Assembly: GCA_036924285.1 (NCBI GenBank) | Contig: JAYKYS010000014.1 | Span: 5,580,001 to 5,644,000, forward strand | DNA: 64,000 bases | Origin: Asterella californica | Taxonomy: Eukaryota > Streptophyta > Marchantiopsida > Marchantiales > Aytoniaceae | Direction of reading: 5' to 3' | Position numbers and translations under genes: made by a program | In this document: one piece after another, positions 44,150 through 56,654 of the stretch | Position numbering within the stretch: position 1 is the first letter of the stretch | Layout of the letters: every line of letters starts with the position of its first letter | The notes under the pieces: model-generated | What the model was told of the DNA's origin: nothing | Database searches by the model: none | What the model saw: the letters and a program-made list of their open reading frames with translations, nothing else

Positions 44150-44405
44150 GAAACAGGCGACGCAATGAGAAGCCTCATAACAGATGGAAATACCTCATCA
44201 ATCCTCACAAGGGAAAGAGGGACCCGAAGGGCCAAGCAATTAACTCCGCGAAGGGAGAAAGAACATCAGGGCTAAGCTTCACTATTAGTAGCTCTAAGGT
44301 CGCATGTCGTATCTAAAATATCACACACGGATCAATCAAAACTCCTGTATATAACAGATGTACATGAAGTAACATCGTCTATTACAATTGTTCTTTTATG
44401 GATCG
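44150..44405 (+). repeat. ~255-bp dispersed repeat, copy 2
   Basis: Partner of 33632-33890 in opposite orientation. The two share GCGACGCAATGA, a basic TPRRE(K/E)(E/D)H frame, AGCTCTAAGGT, AAATATCACACA, AATCAAAACTC and ACATGAAGTARCATC. The 61-codon frame at 44090-44275 overlaps it. The class is unknown; it is possibly a fragment of a transcribed retroelement. Confidence 0.75.
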
Positions 44406-44634
44406 TGCCTGCTAAAACTCTCTGTAAAATAATAAAAATTCACTTTCTAAAAAATGTACCTAAACCACTCCCCGAGGTTGGAACTAATGAGAGTGGATTT
44501 TAGTACGAAAAACCACATCAGTGGTTTGCATAGCACAAAAGAAAAAGAATATAAAGATCGATGGATTATTTTATCGGATCGATGAGAGCATTACCCACAT
44601 AATGAACTTCTCCGAGTTACCAGGTATATTTCTA

Positions 44635-45248
44635 GGGGTAATTTAAACCACCGTTTGCTTTTTAAATCTTTTATTTACGATAAACGAAGGATGACATAGA
44701 TAACGCGCTTTATGCATGATCAGAGTGTGTTATCTTGATAACAGATAACTAATGGAACAAAAAACCCGAAAAGGCATTATATCAAAAAAGATGATTTAAT
44801 AAACACAACATATTGCAATCACATTATGCGTACTTTGCACAAGCTGGTGCCAAGCAGAGTATTTTTTGGAGTCGTAAAGCATTTTGGGAATATAAAGTAT
44901 TTCCTTCTGTGTATTTTGGAGTGTCTTTCCGTACTATACACTATCGTCCGCAAGTACCACATTGCATAAAATGTAACTGAACTTGATAAACCGTAATCTT
45001 TATATATGATTTGATAAAATACAATTTTTGAATATTATTTTCTGAAACATATTTGACAGAGAATTGGTTAGGGAGGGATTTAATCCAAGCTCTCCCTGAG
45101 CTTTACACCCCGTGTTTCACTCAAATTAAGATATATTATTATAAAATACTAAAAACAAAATAGTATTTTCTCTCTAACCTAAAATACACGAGGAAGGAAG
45201 TATTCTTTTCTTTGCTTTTATACCTGCAACGGTGGTTTAAACAAGCCC
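44635..45248. mobile_element. Inverted-repeat element (~614 bp)
   Basis: Left end GGGGTAATTTAAACCACCGT and right end ACGGTGG-TTTAAACAAGCCC are imperfect inverted repeats. Inside them a second inverted pair, AAGTATTTCCTTCTGTGTATTTTGG (about 44890) and CTAAAATACACGAGGAAGGAAGTATT (about 45180), supports a foldback design. The interior is AT-rich without ORFs. A related terminus (CCCAAAGGTGGTTTAAG) occurs at about 51290. No clean target duplication was identified. Confidence 0.5.
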
Positions 45249-48200
45249 TTAAATCAAAGTTTTCAATTATCTTTACATTCTAATATGATTACTTCAGAAT
45301 TAATTACTGAATATCGAATGAAATCATTGATACAAAATTTTAGTGATTACTGGGAAGAAAGGAGTATCTCTAACCTAAAATACATTGGGAACAGAGAAAT
45401 TATCCACTCTTGGTTGATATCCTCGCAACGAGATTAAGATGCTAGATCACCGTGTTCAACAAACGATATTGGAAATGCTCGGTACAATGTCGATCTCCTT
45501 GTCCCCAGATTCATATCCACAAACTGTAGTCCGGTGCATACTGTACTTAATTACGCATAGCTGTAAGCTAATTAGTACAAAAATTTGCTTGATCACACCC
45601 CTAGTAAGTTTGTTGCACCGGATCACACCCCTCTTAAGAATATATTGTATTTGACTGGTTGCACCCTTGACTATTGATAGTGAAATTAACCAGTTTGTCA
45701 TATTAATTACATGTCAGAATGCACACATCAGCTTCTGACCATATATCTTTTGACGAGTATTTTATCTTTGAAAAAAATTACATAAAAAAAATGTTTAGTC
45801 ATGGGCGAATGTAATGATTAACGGTATGATAAATGACTGATTTTATTGTCGATAGCCGTTCAAAGTGTAGTCAAATACTACATTGTGAAGAAGAGTGATT
45901 TGATGAAACTCAACAAACTTACTGGGGTGAAAAACATTTAAGCTGATTGGTATGTAGAGGGTGGGATTCCGTGGGAATGGATTGAAGTCGGGGAACTCCC
46001 GCCCCTTCTGTTACTGTCTCTGACGTCAGACTCTTCCGTTACTGATAATCGGAAGTATAACGTTAAGGGGAGTAGTCATCGCATACTGAGAAGGTTCAAA
46101 CTTCAAACGACAGTTCGACCAGGTCACCAATACCAGCACCTCCCGTTTATTATTTCTCTTCAAAATCTTAACCTGCTAAACAATGATTTCTCCTCATGCC
46201 GAGAAGCAATCTGAGAATAATATGTATGCAACCTGAACTTTCAAGCTGAGGGAAAGAAGAAGAAAAATGCCGACATAGGAGAAAATGCTAGATGGGATTG
46301 GTGCAGGTAAAGTATTTGACATAAGTTTTGCAAGTGAAACAGAGATTAAGTTTTGTTAGCTGTTTCAAAAATCAAAAAGTAGTTTCTGCTTAAAGGAATA
46401 TTTGTAACTACTTGCATGTCGAATGAACAGTTCAGAGAGCTCAATTTAGTCGGTCTAAACTCTTGAAAGAGTCTAGCTGAATGTAATGAGTCTAAACGTG
46501 ATAAACTGAATTTAGCAGCTGTCAATGCTTGCACTTCTCCGTCTAGAGTAAACAGTTATCGAGCAAGCCCATGGGACGAGAATAAAACCATGCACCAAGT
46601 GTTTTGAGAAAAACTGAAAAACTTCGTAAAGCTGTGATTAATGATATTTTTCTCAAAGATGATTTATCTAAACAAACCCAAGAAATATTTGAACATAAAT
46701 ATTTTTGTTTTCGACTGTAGAGGTTCACAGAAATACGTGCACAAGACAAAACTCTTGGAACTCATCTTCTGGTTCGCTCTGGTCGAAAATAATTCAACGA
46801 AATATCTAGAATCTAGCATCTATTTAGCATGTAACGAGCATCAACTTCCGCTGGGTCATTATGCAGGGAAGTCTGTGAAGTAGAGTATAAGGATATGAGT
46901 AAACCAAAAGATAACACAAATGTAAAAGATTTGAGGTCAATTTTGATCCGTTGGAGTTTGAAACGGGAAGTGGTCAAAGTACCGTAGGAAACGCGAAGAC
47001 AGGCAGTATCCACTGCAATTGTGGATAGGAAAGTGGAAATTCTTGCTGACTCGTGGAGAGAGAACTTTCTACAGCCGCCGTTTACATTTAGCGATACTGA
47101 ACTGAATCAGCAGCCTGTGGCCAAACAGAACAAGAAGGAAAGGATACCTGAATCAGCACAGTTGAGAAAAGGTATCAGCCTTGTTCAGGGAAATGATTGA
47201 CAGGCGAGGACGAGTATGCACTCCGGCACTCATTAACATCCGGCCCTTTCTATGCATCTAAGTGCGCAAGCGGTATGCAGCCCACCAGCAACGTCTTGAA
47301 CTTTCTCCTGTTTACTCGAAGAAACCTGAACTGTAACGGGCCAGGGATCAGCTCCTCCTCTCCTGCTTTCTTGATAGGTGATGAGCAAAGGACCTCCTTT
47401 TCTTGACCAGAGTCTTGATAAGGTCGGGGAGTTCTTCCGTAGAGTTACTTTCTTAGCTGTTAGGCATGACCTAGAACGTCGGGTAAATCAGCTTAATACT
47501 AGTGTAAACGTTTGTTGCATTTGAATTCGTGTTGCTAGGACTGTAAACTTCCCAAAGCTTTAAGTTCTCCATCCAGTCCTTCTCTGCTGAAAACCCGAAG
47601 GAACTTCAAGTTGCATCGCAAACGAGAATCATAGAGAAAGTACGCGTGCATCTTTACACGCACCAGATTCTACTGTGGTACATAGCTGACCTTCCATTTG
47701 AGGAGAGATGCACACTGAGGAGGTGAATAGCTGTAATTCAGTTCCACAGCTGCTAGCTTCGCTGAATGAGACGCTGCAGATCCTCAGAGCACGGATCTTC
47801 AGCACATCCGAGTCGGGCATACGACCAGCTTTGTAATGTCCGATTTCACTATATGGATGGATGGACGGTGATTATGACGAAGTCGACACTGATCGCGACT
47901 CCATCATATTTCAGGCAAAACCTCACAAAGCATGTAACAAGAAAAGCTGCTTCGGAGGGATAGAGAATCCCTCCTGACTTACTTATGAACGCTGTTTCTG
48001 TTAATTCGAAGTTGTCTAATTTTTCTAATTTGGTGATGACTATCACCCACCACATATTCGTGTAGAACATGATGCAGATCATGGAAGGACCGCAGGATAC
48101 AAAGACTAAAGATGGTGATAACACTAAAAACGGCCAGGCCTGAGGATGGGAGTCCAAAACGGGCTACGGGACAGTCACGTAGTCCAGCTTCTGCTTATCC

Positions 48201-51200
48201 ACTCTGGGCATGAACCTCGAGAATCCCTCAAAGGCCCCGCGTAATTATGTGTCTACGGATATTGAGTAATGAACGTACCACTTCACAGGTATCCGTTACA
48301 GCTGCATCCGCAATTCATTACAGTCTTGAAACTACTACTTTGAAGTTGCAAGTTACTGACATGTACTGCTTGATGATCCTTGTCCTGATACTGACGATGA
48401 AACCTCTTCAGTCTAAATTACCGAAGATTGCTAGAAATCGAGGAAGAAGTTTATCAGAACAAGAAAGAGGTACTCAGTATTCCCGTCGACTGAGGTCGTT
48501 CGGTAGTCAAGGAGGTCAAGTCTTTTAATTGGGACTCCCAGGCCCTTGCTCAAATTCGTGGAAGGCAAGTTTTCTGCATGCACTCTTCCTCTTCGTATCC
48601 CACGTCGAATCATGACTCCTCCTCCGCCTCCTATTCGCTGTCATGATGAGGCGTCTCAAAGTCAAGCAAAGCTCTGGTATGTTCAATTCTTTGTCAACCG
48701 CTATGCTGAAATATTTTACCGAGATCAGAAGAGCTGCAAAGTGCAGCAAGTAAGTCAAAACAATTTTGTTTGCAACAGACGGACGCTCTCCCGAAGTCTA
48801 TTGGCTCCATCGACGAGCGGATTAATTAGTACTGTAGTATTTACGTCTACCAGGAGCTTGTCAGGACGGCTGACGAGAATGGTTGAATGAAGCAGATTTG
48901 ATGCACTGACTGCAGTTTCTAGCGGATCCTGAAGATCAATCGAATACCTCAGACTACAAAGGTCTGATGACCGGCCGAACTGTTCGTACGTAAATTCTTT
49001 GTGGACTACACAGCCATCATCTGTCTACACTTCAGTACAGCATCTTCGCAGCAAGCCTTTACCCTTCAAGCCACTCGCATAGCCAGATACTCCATTCATA
49101 CATATTTGCCAGGAACCTGGAAGAAGTTTACACTACTAAATAGTCTGCACAGGTACTCTGCGGCAACCGTTCCATCAATACTCAAGCTCATATCTACTCA
49201 CCACCACCTCCGCTCATTATCTAAACATCTAGTGTTTCTTCAGTTCGTCATGCTCGGAACATTGAGCCTTGAGGTTGCTCATGATCAACCTCCAGCTTCA
49301 TCGCTTCAGAAACTCCAGTTACTGGAGACTTACAAGTTAGGGAAGACTTCGTAGCAGATGAACTTTCCATGATTTAATCTGTGAACGCAATAGTTATCTT
49401 TCTTTTTAACTGGAAAGGTTAAGGAAACGACTCAAAGGGCAACCCATCAAGTGAAGGCCAAGTGGGAAGAAGAATAAATATCGGAAATGCCGAGAAGAAA
49501 CGAAAAGAGGAGGCCCAAAGAAACTTGAATGCGCATGAAGAAAGGAGTAAAATCCAGGTGTATGTATCAAGTCAGTTACTGGCTAGTGGAATGTCTACAT
49601 CGTGTTACTCGTCCAGAAGTCAGTGGCGGAGAGTGAGAGAGGCAGAGGCTTCTCTATAGTGCTGCTGCCCAGTGCAACGAACAATGTATAGAGGTAACTT
49701 CCAGTTGCTGCGGCAGTGCACTCCACTGATGAGGATTCCTTCAGAAAACTGTACAGTGGTCGTGTTAGGAGCTAATCTCGATCAGCACTTTCTAGGGACG
49801 TTGTGTTAGGAGAAGCTGTTCAGCATGGCACATGGTCTTGTTGAAATACTAACAACCTGAAATAGTACGTCCAGCCCACAGGCAAACCCTCAAACCCAGA
49901 TTTTAGTGAAGGTTTGTCGCGTACTTCCACTTTGTTTGCAGAGCATGATGTTCTTCATTTTTAGCTGTAGCTTCCGAACAACAGGAGAACTCCAAACACA
50001 AACGCTTCTGAGGTTGAGGCACAACACAACAGGATGAACAAAGGGTGATACCGAGGACTAGTACCTTCTAGAACTGGACTTCACCCTTTTATTTTATATC
50101 CATGGCAAGGTCGTTGAGTTACAAAGTTTACGAAACTCTGAGATCAGTTACACGAACTCCAGATACCAGAACCTCTCCTCATCGAGGTAACAATCGAAGT
50201 CCACGTTAAACAGAAACAAAAGAAAAAACTACAAAACAATCCCCTTTCTACATTCTTTCCTCCATTCTTTCCGTAATTCATCAACCGTACTAGAGCTGCA
50301 GAATGGAAGGTACTAAAGAGAGTTCTAGAAGCATGAGTAAAGAACAAGGATACTGTTGAAGTAAGATGTTATTAGTGCTTGTCAAAGCTAAAATCTTTGG
50401 AAAATATTTTTTGCATGCAAGAGAGTGTTACTACTCCGGCCAAGAGGTCGTGGATGTTTTCTGTGGGTATATCTGGAAGTGCTAGAAAAACATCACGGTT
50501 TTGGCAATAAGGAAATTTAAAATTCAAAGAATTTATTGTAATTCTAGAAAAATAAGAATAATATGTCAATGCACAAATACAACAATAGGCTATCCACGGC
50601 TCTGTACAAAGCTATCCTTCCAAAATCTACGGACTTCTTTTCCTTGCTTGACGTTAGAGAATCTTATGTCTTCGCTTTGACACGCGATAACAGAACAAGC
50701 AAGCGAGGAAAAGACTACATTAGTGAGTATTAGTAGCACCAATGAATGAGTTTTCTGACAGCACAGTTGATGGCCTTTCCTTTAGAGAGTCACATGATAA
50801 GCAACTGCGATTGTTCATTCTTTCACATGGTGCTCCAAAAATTCCGTATTTCTGAGTATTGTTATGTCTTTGACGAGGTATTTTGTTTTGTGTCTTTGAC
50901 GAGGTGTGGTTATGAAAGAGCAACTCTGTTTCACACAGTAGGATTGCGTGATGGTATGGAGGCTTTTGGGTCATATCACCACGGAAGAGTTAATTAACCT
51001 TGCTTATTCAAACTTAATTTATTACCTAACTCTTCTGACGGGAAGGGTTAGATAATAAACTAAAGTATTTATTAGAAACTTTATGATAGTCTACAACAGG
51101 CTGGACTTATACAGTTGGAGGTGCTTGTTATGGACTTCACGTATGGGTTTTCTGGAACGCTTCCATACTTCTATGTACGTCTAACATTTAATAGTTATAG

Positions 51201-51617
51201 ATTATATTTGATATTCAATAAAACTTAGTACAGAGTTTCTGTATGACAGGTATATTTTTTCCGATAACAAAATACTGGGAAAAGTTCCCCAAAGGTGGTT
51301 TAAGATGCTTATTTGCTCACCTACTGTGTCAGCACTAAACCACACAGTTTTACTGGAAAAGAACATGCATGCAACATGAACTTGTGGGATTTTTTTCCTT
51401 TTTTGTTATCAGAATTTTAAAAATTTAAATTTAGCTATAACTATTAAATACTAATCGCGATTAGTGCTGCATTGTGATCTAGACATAACCCATAAGGAGA
51501 CATAGACATACGTGCTTCAGAGAGTATAAAAATACAAGAGACTACTGATAAAGAAACATTAATTCAACTAAATAATTAATTTATTACTCAACTTTTCCTA
51601 ACGACAAATCTTAGAGT
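45249..51617. other. Long intergenic stretch, no secure gene
   Basis: Direct repeats: TCTCTAACCTAAAATACA at about 45170 and 45370; GATCACACCCCT twice at 45593-45625; GTCTTTGACGAGGT twice at about 50866-50905. The middle (46-50 kb) has balanced composition and frames of 90-117 codons (48546-48890 + and 49001-49354 +), some with plausible protein phrases such as LWYVQFFVNRYAEIFYRD, but without a recognised family or complete exon structure. Unrecognised exons may be missed. Confidence 0.35.
51018..51059. repeat. 18-bp-arm hairpin
   Basis: TTTATTACCTAACTCTTC pairs with GAAGGGTTAGATAATAAA with two mismatches around TGACGG. It resembles the hairpin at 25433-25472, indicating the same AT-rich repeat family. 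Confidence 0.65.
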
Positions 51618-51618
51618 T

Positions 51619-51662
51619 GATAACTAAAGACGCAAGCTACGAGCTTGTGGCTTTTAGTTATC
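51619..51662. repeat. Compound hairpin
   Basis: GATAACTAAA (51619-51628) pairs with TTTAGTTATC (51653-51662), and inside it CAAGCT pairs with AGCTTG around ACG. The stem carries small bulges. Confidence 0.7.
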
Positions 51663-52410
51663 AAAGCTATCACCAACTAAAATCCACCACTTTGGAGACG
51701 ATGAAAAGACCATCTAATTCCAGAGCTTTTTTGAAGTTTGCAGGCGTAGGGTATATTGCTGTATGAAGCTGACTGATTAAACACTGAAATGTTAGCAGAG
51801 TTCTGGAACTACATGTCAAAACGGAGAAAGATGAGGTAATAAATTGTGGATGAATGATTTATTTTAATTTTTAGTTTTTTTATAAAGCGAAGGACTTTTA
51901 TTGCACTTGGTAGATGGATACAGGAACTGACAATAAGATCAAATGATGGACGATAGACATAATATGAAACATCATCTCGAGAGCACACAAAAGTCAAAAG
52001 ACATGTACATACTTAGGATCCAACTGTCTTTTTATTTGATAATATGAATTTCACTACTTTGAAGTCAGAGAGACACACGTATCAAACAAGCAGAGAGCAA
52101 ACACCACCGTAATACTTACTATGTGCAGACGATCGAGTATTTTTTCTGAAAGAAAACTAGATGAAGAATGAAGATGATTGATTAACATTAAACATTAGCA
52201 AAGCTAAAACTACCTCTCAAAACAAAAAAAGATTGATAATAAATTAACATATTTTCCTCCTCCATCGAAAGATGAAAGTGGTGAATCACGCCTTCCAACA
52301 ACAAGAAAAAGCCAAGACTGAGTAAAATTGGTTCATCTTATCTAAGGAACAAGTCATACCATAAATCATGTCTCCCTTTCTTTTCCCTCGTGTTTCGTCC
52401 GTTGCTTTAG
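51663..52410. other. AT-rich spacer with GAAA-loop hairpin
   Basis: CCTCCTCCATC-GAAA-GATGAAAGTGG at 52256-52281 is copy C of the dispersed hairpin (also at 24011 and 27633), with a partly decayed right arm. No gene is recognised. Confidence 0.45.
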
Positions 52411-52655
52411 CTTGATAAACTATCGATTTTATTTCTCTACACTACAGTCTAAGTTCGAACAACTCATCAATCACAGTTTAGATCCAGAAACTGATACACC
52501 ACGGTTTAGTGTCGAAAACTAATATGTTCTTTTGATTCAGGAAAAGATTATACTATGTTTGGGCAGGGTATTGGTTAAGAAACTTGATAAACCACCATTC
52601 AAGTTAGTAGACTGATATACCACTATCTAAATTAGGTTTTGGTTTGAGATATTTA
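52411..52655. repeat. Degenerate ~28-30 bp minisatellite
   Basis: Successive units resemble TGATACACCACGGTTTAGTG: neighbours begin TCATCAATCACAGTTTAG, TTGATAAACCACCATTCAAG and TGATATACCACTATCTAAAT, each ending near (A)AAC or AGAC. Units are strongly diverged, so this is an old tandem array. Confidence 0.5.
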
Positions 52656-53143
52656 CATACCACACTTAACGGATTCATGTGAAAGAAAAGATAAAGCAGA
52701 CGTTAAAATTATTAACATAAAGTGACGACTAAATTCTGTTAACATTAAAAAATGCATGCATAGTTCATATTACATGAACTTACTAAGTGCTTGATTTATC
52801 TGATAAACCACTTCCTTCAATGGTTTATGTAATACATAAACAAAACCTAAAACTACTTTGAAATCTAAACACATATTTAAGAATATATAGTAAGTGCAAG
52901 GACTCTTTACCCAAGGATCTTTTGAGTACATGTTAGGTTTTTCATTTTTACATCATACTCTTATACATGTGTCATCTAGATCCTGTTTCCTTACTAACTC
53001 TTGCCACTTTCTTTTCTCTGTGCCATGATGTACAGCTGTCTATTTAGAATTCGACACTATTCCAGTCAACCTCGACTATCCAACGTTCTATGCTCCATGT
53101 GTTTGTCAACCATTTTCATAATAGAGCTCGTTCTCCTCTGACG
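52656..53143. other. Intergenic, no gene recognised
   Basis: AT-rich spacer at first, becoming balanced towards 53.1 kb. Nothing further can be supported. Confidence 0.4.
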
Positions 53144-53201
53144 GTGTGAGCATTACTACCTTAGCTCCTGTTGTGTGAGCATTACTACCGTAGCTCCTGT
53201 T
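53144..53201. repeat. 29-bp tandem duplication
   Basis: GTGTGAGCATTACTACCTTA... (53144-53172) is repeated at 53173-53201 with one substitution (CTTAG versus CGTAG). Confidence 0.95.
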
Positions 53202-53399
53202 TTACCCTCCCTTGTGTAGTTTACTACATATCTGTTGCCCTCTGATAGTTGAGTGAGAAGAAAGTCTGCTCTCTCTTTTTTCACTTTTAGCTCTTACAAC
53301 AGGAGAATGTCTACTTTCGGTTTTTGCTCCTTAAGCCACTTCTTCAGACTCGTCACTCGGTGGGGGTCACTTAGCAATGTTGTAATCCAGCTTTGACTG

Positions 53400-54300
53400 T
53401 TCTAGCAGAAAACCTTACCTTCTGGGGCTTCTTGGTCTTGGGACCCTATCTTTGTCTTTGTCCTTCTGAGCGGGAGCCCCTTGATTGGTGTTATTCTCGT
53501 TGCTCCTCAGCTGTGCTGGTCTCCTTTGTTGCGAGTTGTCCGTTGCTTCAGCTTGTGCTCTCTGGCTGTTGTTTGGGCTATCCTCCTTTTCAGTTCCCAA
53601 GTCTTCGTTCCCTTGTATTTGTCTTTCACTTCTCGTCATCTCTCCTTGAGCCATTTCTCTCTTTCTTTTTTCTTTGACAACTTCCATCGCTTCTGCGAGC
53701 TCTTGAGAACCCTTTTCAGCGTCCCTACTTCATGCACTAGTAGCGATTTTGACATCCTTGTCTCCTCTCGCTTATCTCATGCATTCTCTAAGAGTCTTTC
53801 TTCTCTCCGTTCCTTGTTCCTTGGCCTTGATCGGGAATGAAGATCTTGTCCCCTGCCTCTCCGATTTCTAACTCCTATGCAGTCTGGGTTGCCTTCTGAC
53901 TCTACCTCTTTAACGCTTGATAGAAGTTCACTTGAGGAATCACTCCTTCCTCTTCTGCTTTTTCCTTGCCTTGACTCCTTGCTTTTTTCTTATGCTGCAC
54001 TTCTTGGAATTCTTCTGTTGAACGACGACTCCCTTCTTTCACCGCCTCCTATGTAGACCGTACCATCCCCTTTGCAAGCATTGCTTTCAGCTTGTTCGAC
54101 CTTACTGGGCAGTTCTTGATGATGCGGCCTCTTTCGCGACAACCATAGCAAGCATCTGGAAGGTACTTGTAAATCACATCTTGCTTGTATGATACTAATC
54201 TACCTTTGTCATCTGCTATCTCTATAGTTTCCACTAGTTTATTCGTTAGGTTAATTAGACTTCGCGTTAACTCTACTCCTATTAAAGATAGAATCGTGTG
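53400..54300 (-). pseudogene. Retroelement ORF1-like relic with zinc knuckle
   Basis: On the minus strand an open stretch from about 54285 reads LIGVELTRSLINLTNKL, then VETIEIADDKGRL and a zinc-knuckle-like CYGCRERGRIIKNC (CX2CX4-X-X4C with Arg in place of His). After the stop at 54049 the same frame resumes with EEFQEVQHKKKARSQGKEK, a basic stretch of the kind seen after the knuckle in plant LINE ORF1 / DUF4283-type gag-like proteins. Further on (53687-53415) a very hydrophilic Gln/Asn/Arg-rich frame follows. The nonsense codon and degraded knuckle indicate a dead copy. No endonuclease or reverse transcriptase directly follows it on this strand. Confidence 0.5.
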
Positions 54301-56654
54301 TACCAGGAGTAATTAATATGTAACATGCATGCTATGGATATCGTATACTTAATGGACGGATACACGATTTAAGACTTGGACGTTCGTACTTACTTCAAGA
54401 TATATACATACATAGAGTTACGTGTCATCTATATTGAGACTTACCAACACAAACAAGGTGATTATGTTCTGTAAACCACAATCTAGCGTGAGAACAGCGT
54501 GAAGAAGGACGATGAAAGAAAACACGCAAAAAAGTGAGCAACAGAGCTTCTGTGTTATGTATTTGTCTATTTTTCTGTGTTATGACAAAAATCTGTGTTA
54601 TGACGATAATCTGGTCATTGTTTCAATCTATGATGATGTCAACGTCGCTAGTCCTGCTTTCAAAGTCTTCTACTTTTTGTAATTGGACTTTCTTCAGCTG
54701 CCGTTCCTCTGGTCTCTGGCTCGCTCTGCTCTGGTGCTCTCCTCTTCCTTGCTGATGCTCTCCTCTTCCCTGCCAATATTTCTCTCGTACAGAATGTCAA
54801 TGGTAACCACAGCCCATATAGATATCGAAGATAACTGATCGTACGGAAGTGAAAAATTAACGACGCAAATAATCGATACCAAACCGGCAGCGAAGCCTGC
54901 ATGAGGAAGATCAGAAAATGAGATGATGCATATGAATCGTCTAGGACTCGAACAGTGACAAACGTCAAGACTTTCTTGATCAACTTTTTCTCTCGGATGT
55001 AGCGTCGGGAGTCTCCATAAATCTGACAGACTGGCAGGAAGTTCCAAACCTACCAAAACATCATTGCTAGATTCACACGTCTCTATCGATAGAGACCGCA
55101 TGTGGTTTTGTCTACATGAGCTGGAAAACTGTGAAGTCCACGTCCAAACTGTGAGATCCATGAGAACAAACTAATTGCTCTCATGTATATCCTCTTAGTT
55201 TTAGAAGTCTTATAATTGTGGTTCATAATATCTCTTAGAGCAACTCAGAATTAATTGACTGATGGTACTGACCATAACCATTGTGCGCATACAGAAAGCA
55301 GCTGTTAACTTACACATTTGTCAATCAAAGCTTCAGAGCTACCGTACCGTGCAGGATATTAAAGATGAATAGAATGTCGGTTCTGAATCTACCAGGGAGC
55401 TCCAAGATCAAGACACAGAGAATGGTTTTGCCTAGTCCGGTCCTTGAATGCTATGAAGCCTTCACGTACAAGGTCAATTCCATTTGGAAGATAATAGAGT
55501 CTGCAAATAAATATCATTTTTGTTTGTTTCTTACTCCTTCAGTTATGTCGTTACTAGAGCTAACGACAGTAATAAGGATACAGAACTGGAGCTGCTGTAT
55601 AGAAGCAAGTTGTTCGCTCACAACCTTTAGTTTAGAAGGCATAATCTGTACTTCTCGCATTCCTGTCAAGATTACAATAATTAGCTCTTCCAAGATGGAG
55701 ATCCTTGATATTCAAGATAGACACTAGCTGAATACAGTAGTAGCTAGCATAAGAGAGCTGAAGTTCACGCTAAAGCAGAAGTGAACAGAAGTTGAGCTAT
55801 TTACTATTCTCAGTTCTTTGAGTGATGAATTCACAAGAGCGATATCGTATAACGTGTTTTTCTATCTAAGAATACACGGGGTATATGGCTGTGTATAGGT
55901 AGGTGGCTTGAACAAGTTGGCTCTAAACCTTGATCTTTCAATCCTAATGCTCTCTATCTACGCTTCTCGGACAAGTGACCTTGTATCTCTCGACTCAAAG
56001 TTAAAGGTTGCTACAATCCAATGCCACGTATAAGTTGTACAAATTTGTGTTACATACAGATCCTTTTGTACTCTATCTGAAATACTAAGCTCTGTACTAT
56101 CTACACGCAAGTAACTCCAAATCACTAGAAGTATGATTTGACAACTTCTCAGCGACGCTAGCTACCCATCAGTTTGACCGCCACAACTCTATTTGATACA
56201 ACCAAAAAATACTATAAGATCGCTCAACCAACTTGATAGAGTCCCTAACACAACTTGCTGCACACCCTGGTGTCCTAATCACCACAGCAAGGTAAAGCAT
56301 GCATGCTTCAAGACAATACTCAGATCTCAACATAGCACCAACGGCGGTAGTACCTGACAGCTCTGAAACCCAAACAGAGGCTTATGACTCATCGCGACTT
56401 CGTTCTCCTTCACCACCAAGAGCTGAAATCAGCCCCACACCTTCACAATGTCGATTTGTATGCAGGCATGGTAGTTTCAATAACAAACTCCTCTCCAAAT
56501 TGCTCGAAAATGACCAAAAGTGACAATAGATGTGACCAAAAATCCGAAACCGTTAATAACAGAAGTATCTCTAAATTTTGAGACCTCAGTCCTCCCAAAC
56601 CAGCCGATCAATGATGATCAAACTTCACAGGAAGCTTGATTGGACCCTTCACTC
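54301..56654. other. No secure gene
   Basis: The 155-codon minus frame at 54694-55161 and the 148-codon plus frame at 55281-55727 show no recognisable family. TCTGTGTTATGA recurs several times at 54545-54605. The part near 56300-56650 is antisense to where the reverse-transcriptase frame should continue and may be its decayed continuation. Confidence 0.35.

Noticed and set aside
48546..49354. Possible multi-exon gene on the plus strand
   Set aside because: A few plausible protein phrases occur, but I could not link them with matching splice phases or a known family.
52411..52655. CRISPR-like array
   Set aside because: Regular spacing is only approximate, units are diverged and contiguous without unique spacers, and the DNA is eukaryotic.
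54694..55161. 155-codon minus-strand frame
   Set aside because: Some hydrophobic stretches, but no recognisable domain. The tail is a low-complexity Glu/Arg repeat. Not supported.
55281..55727. 148-codon plus-strand frame
   Set aside because: Composition and lack of motifs suggest a chance open frame in retroelement debris.
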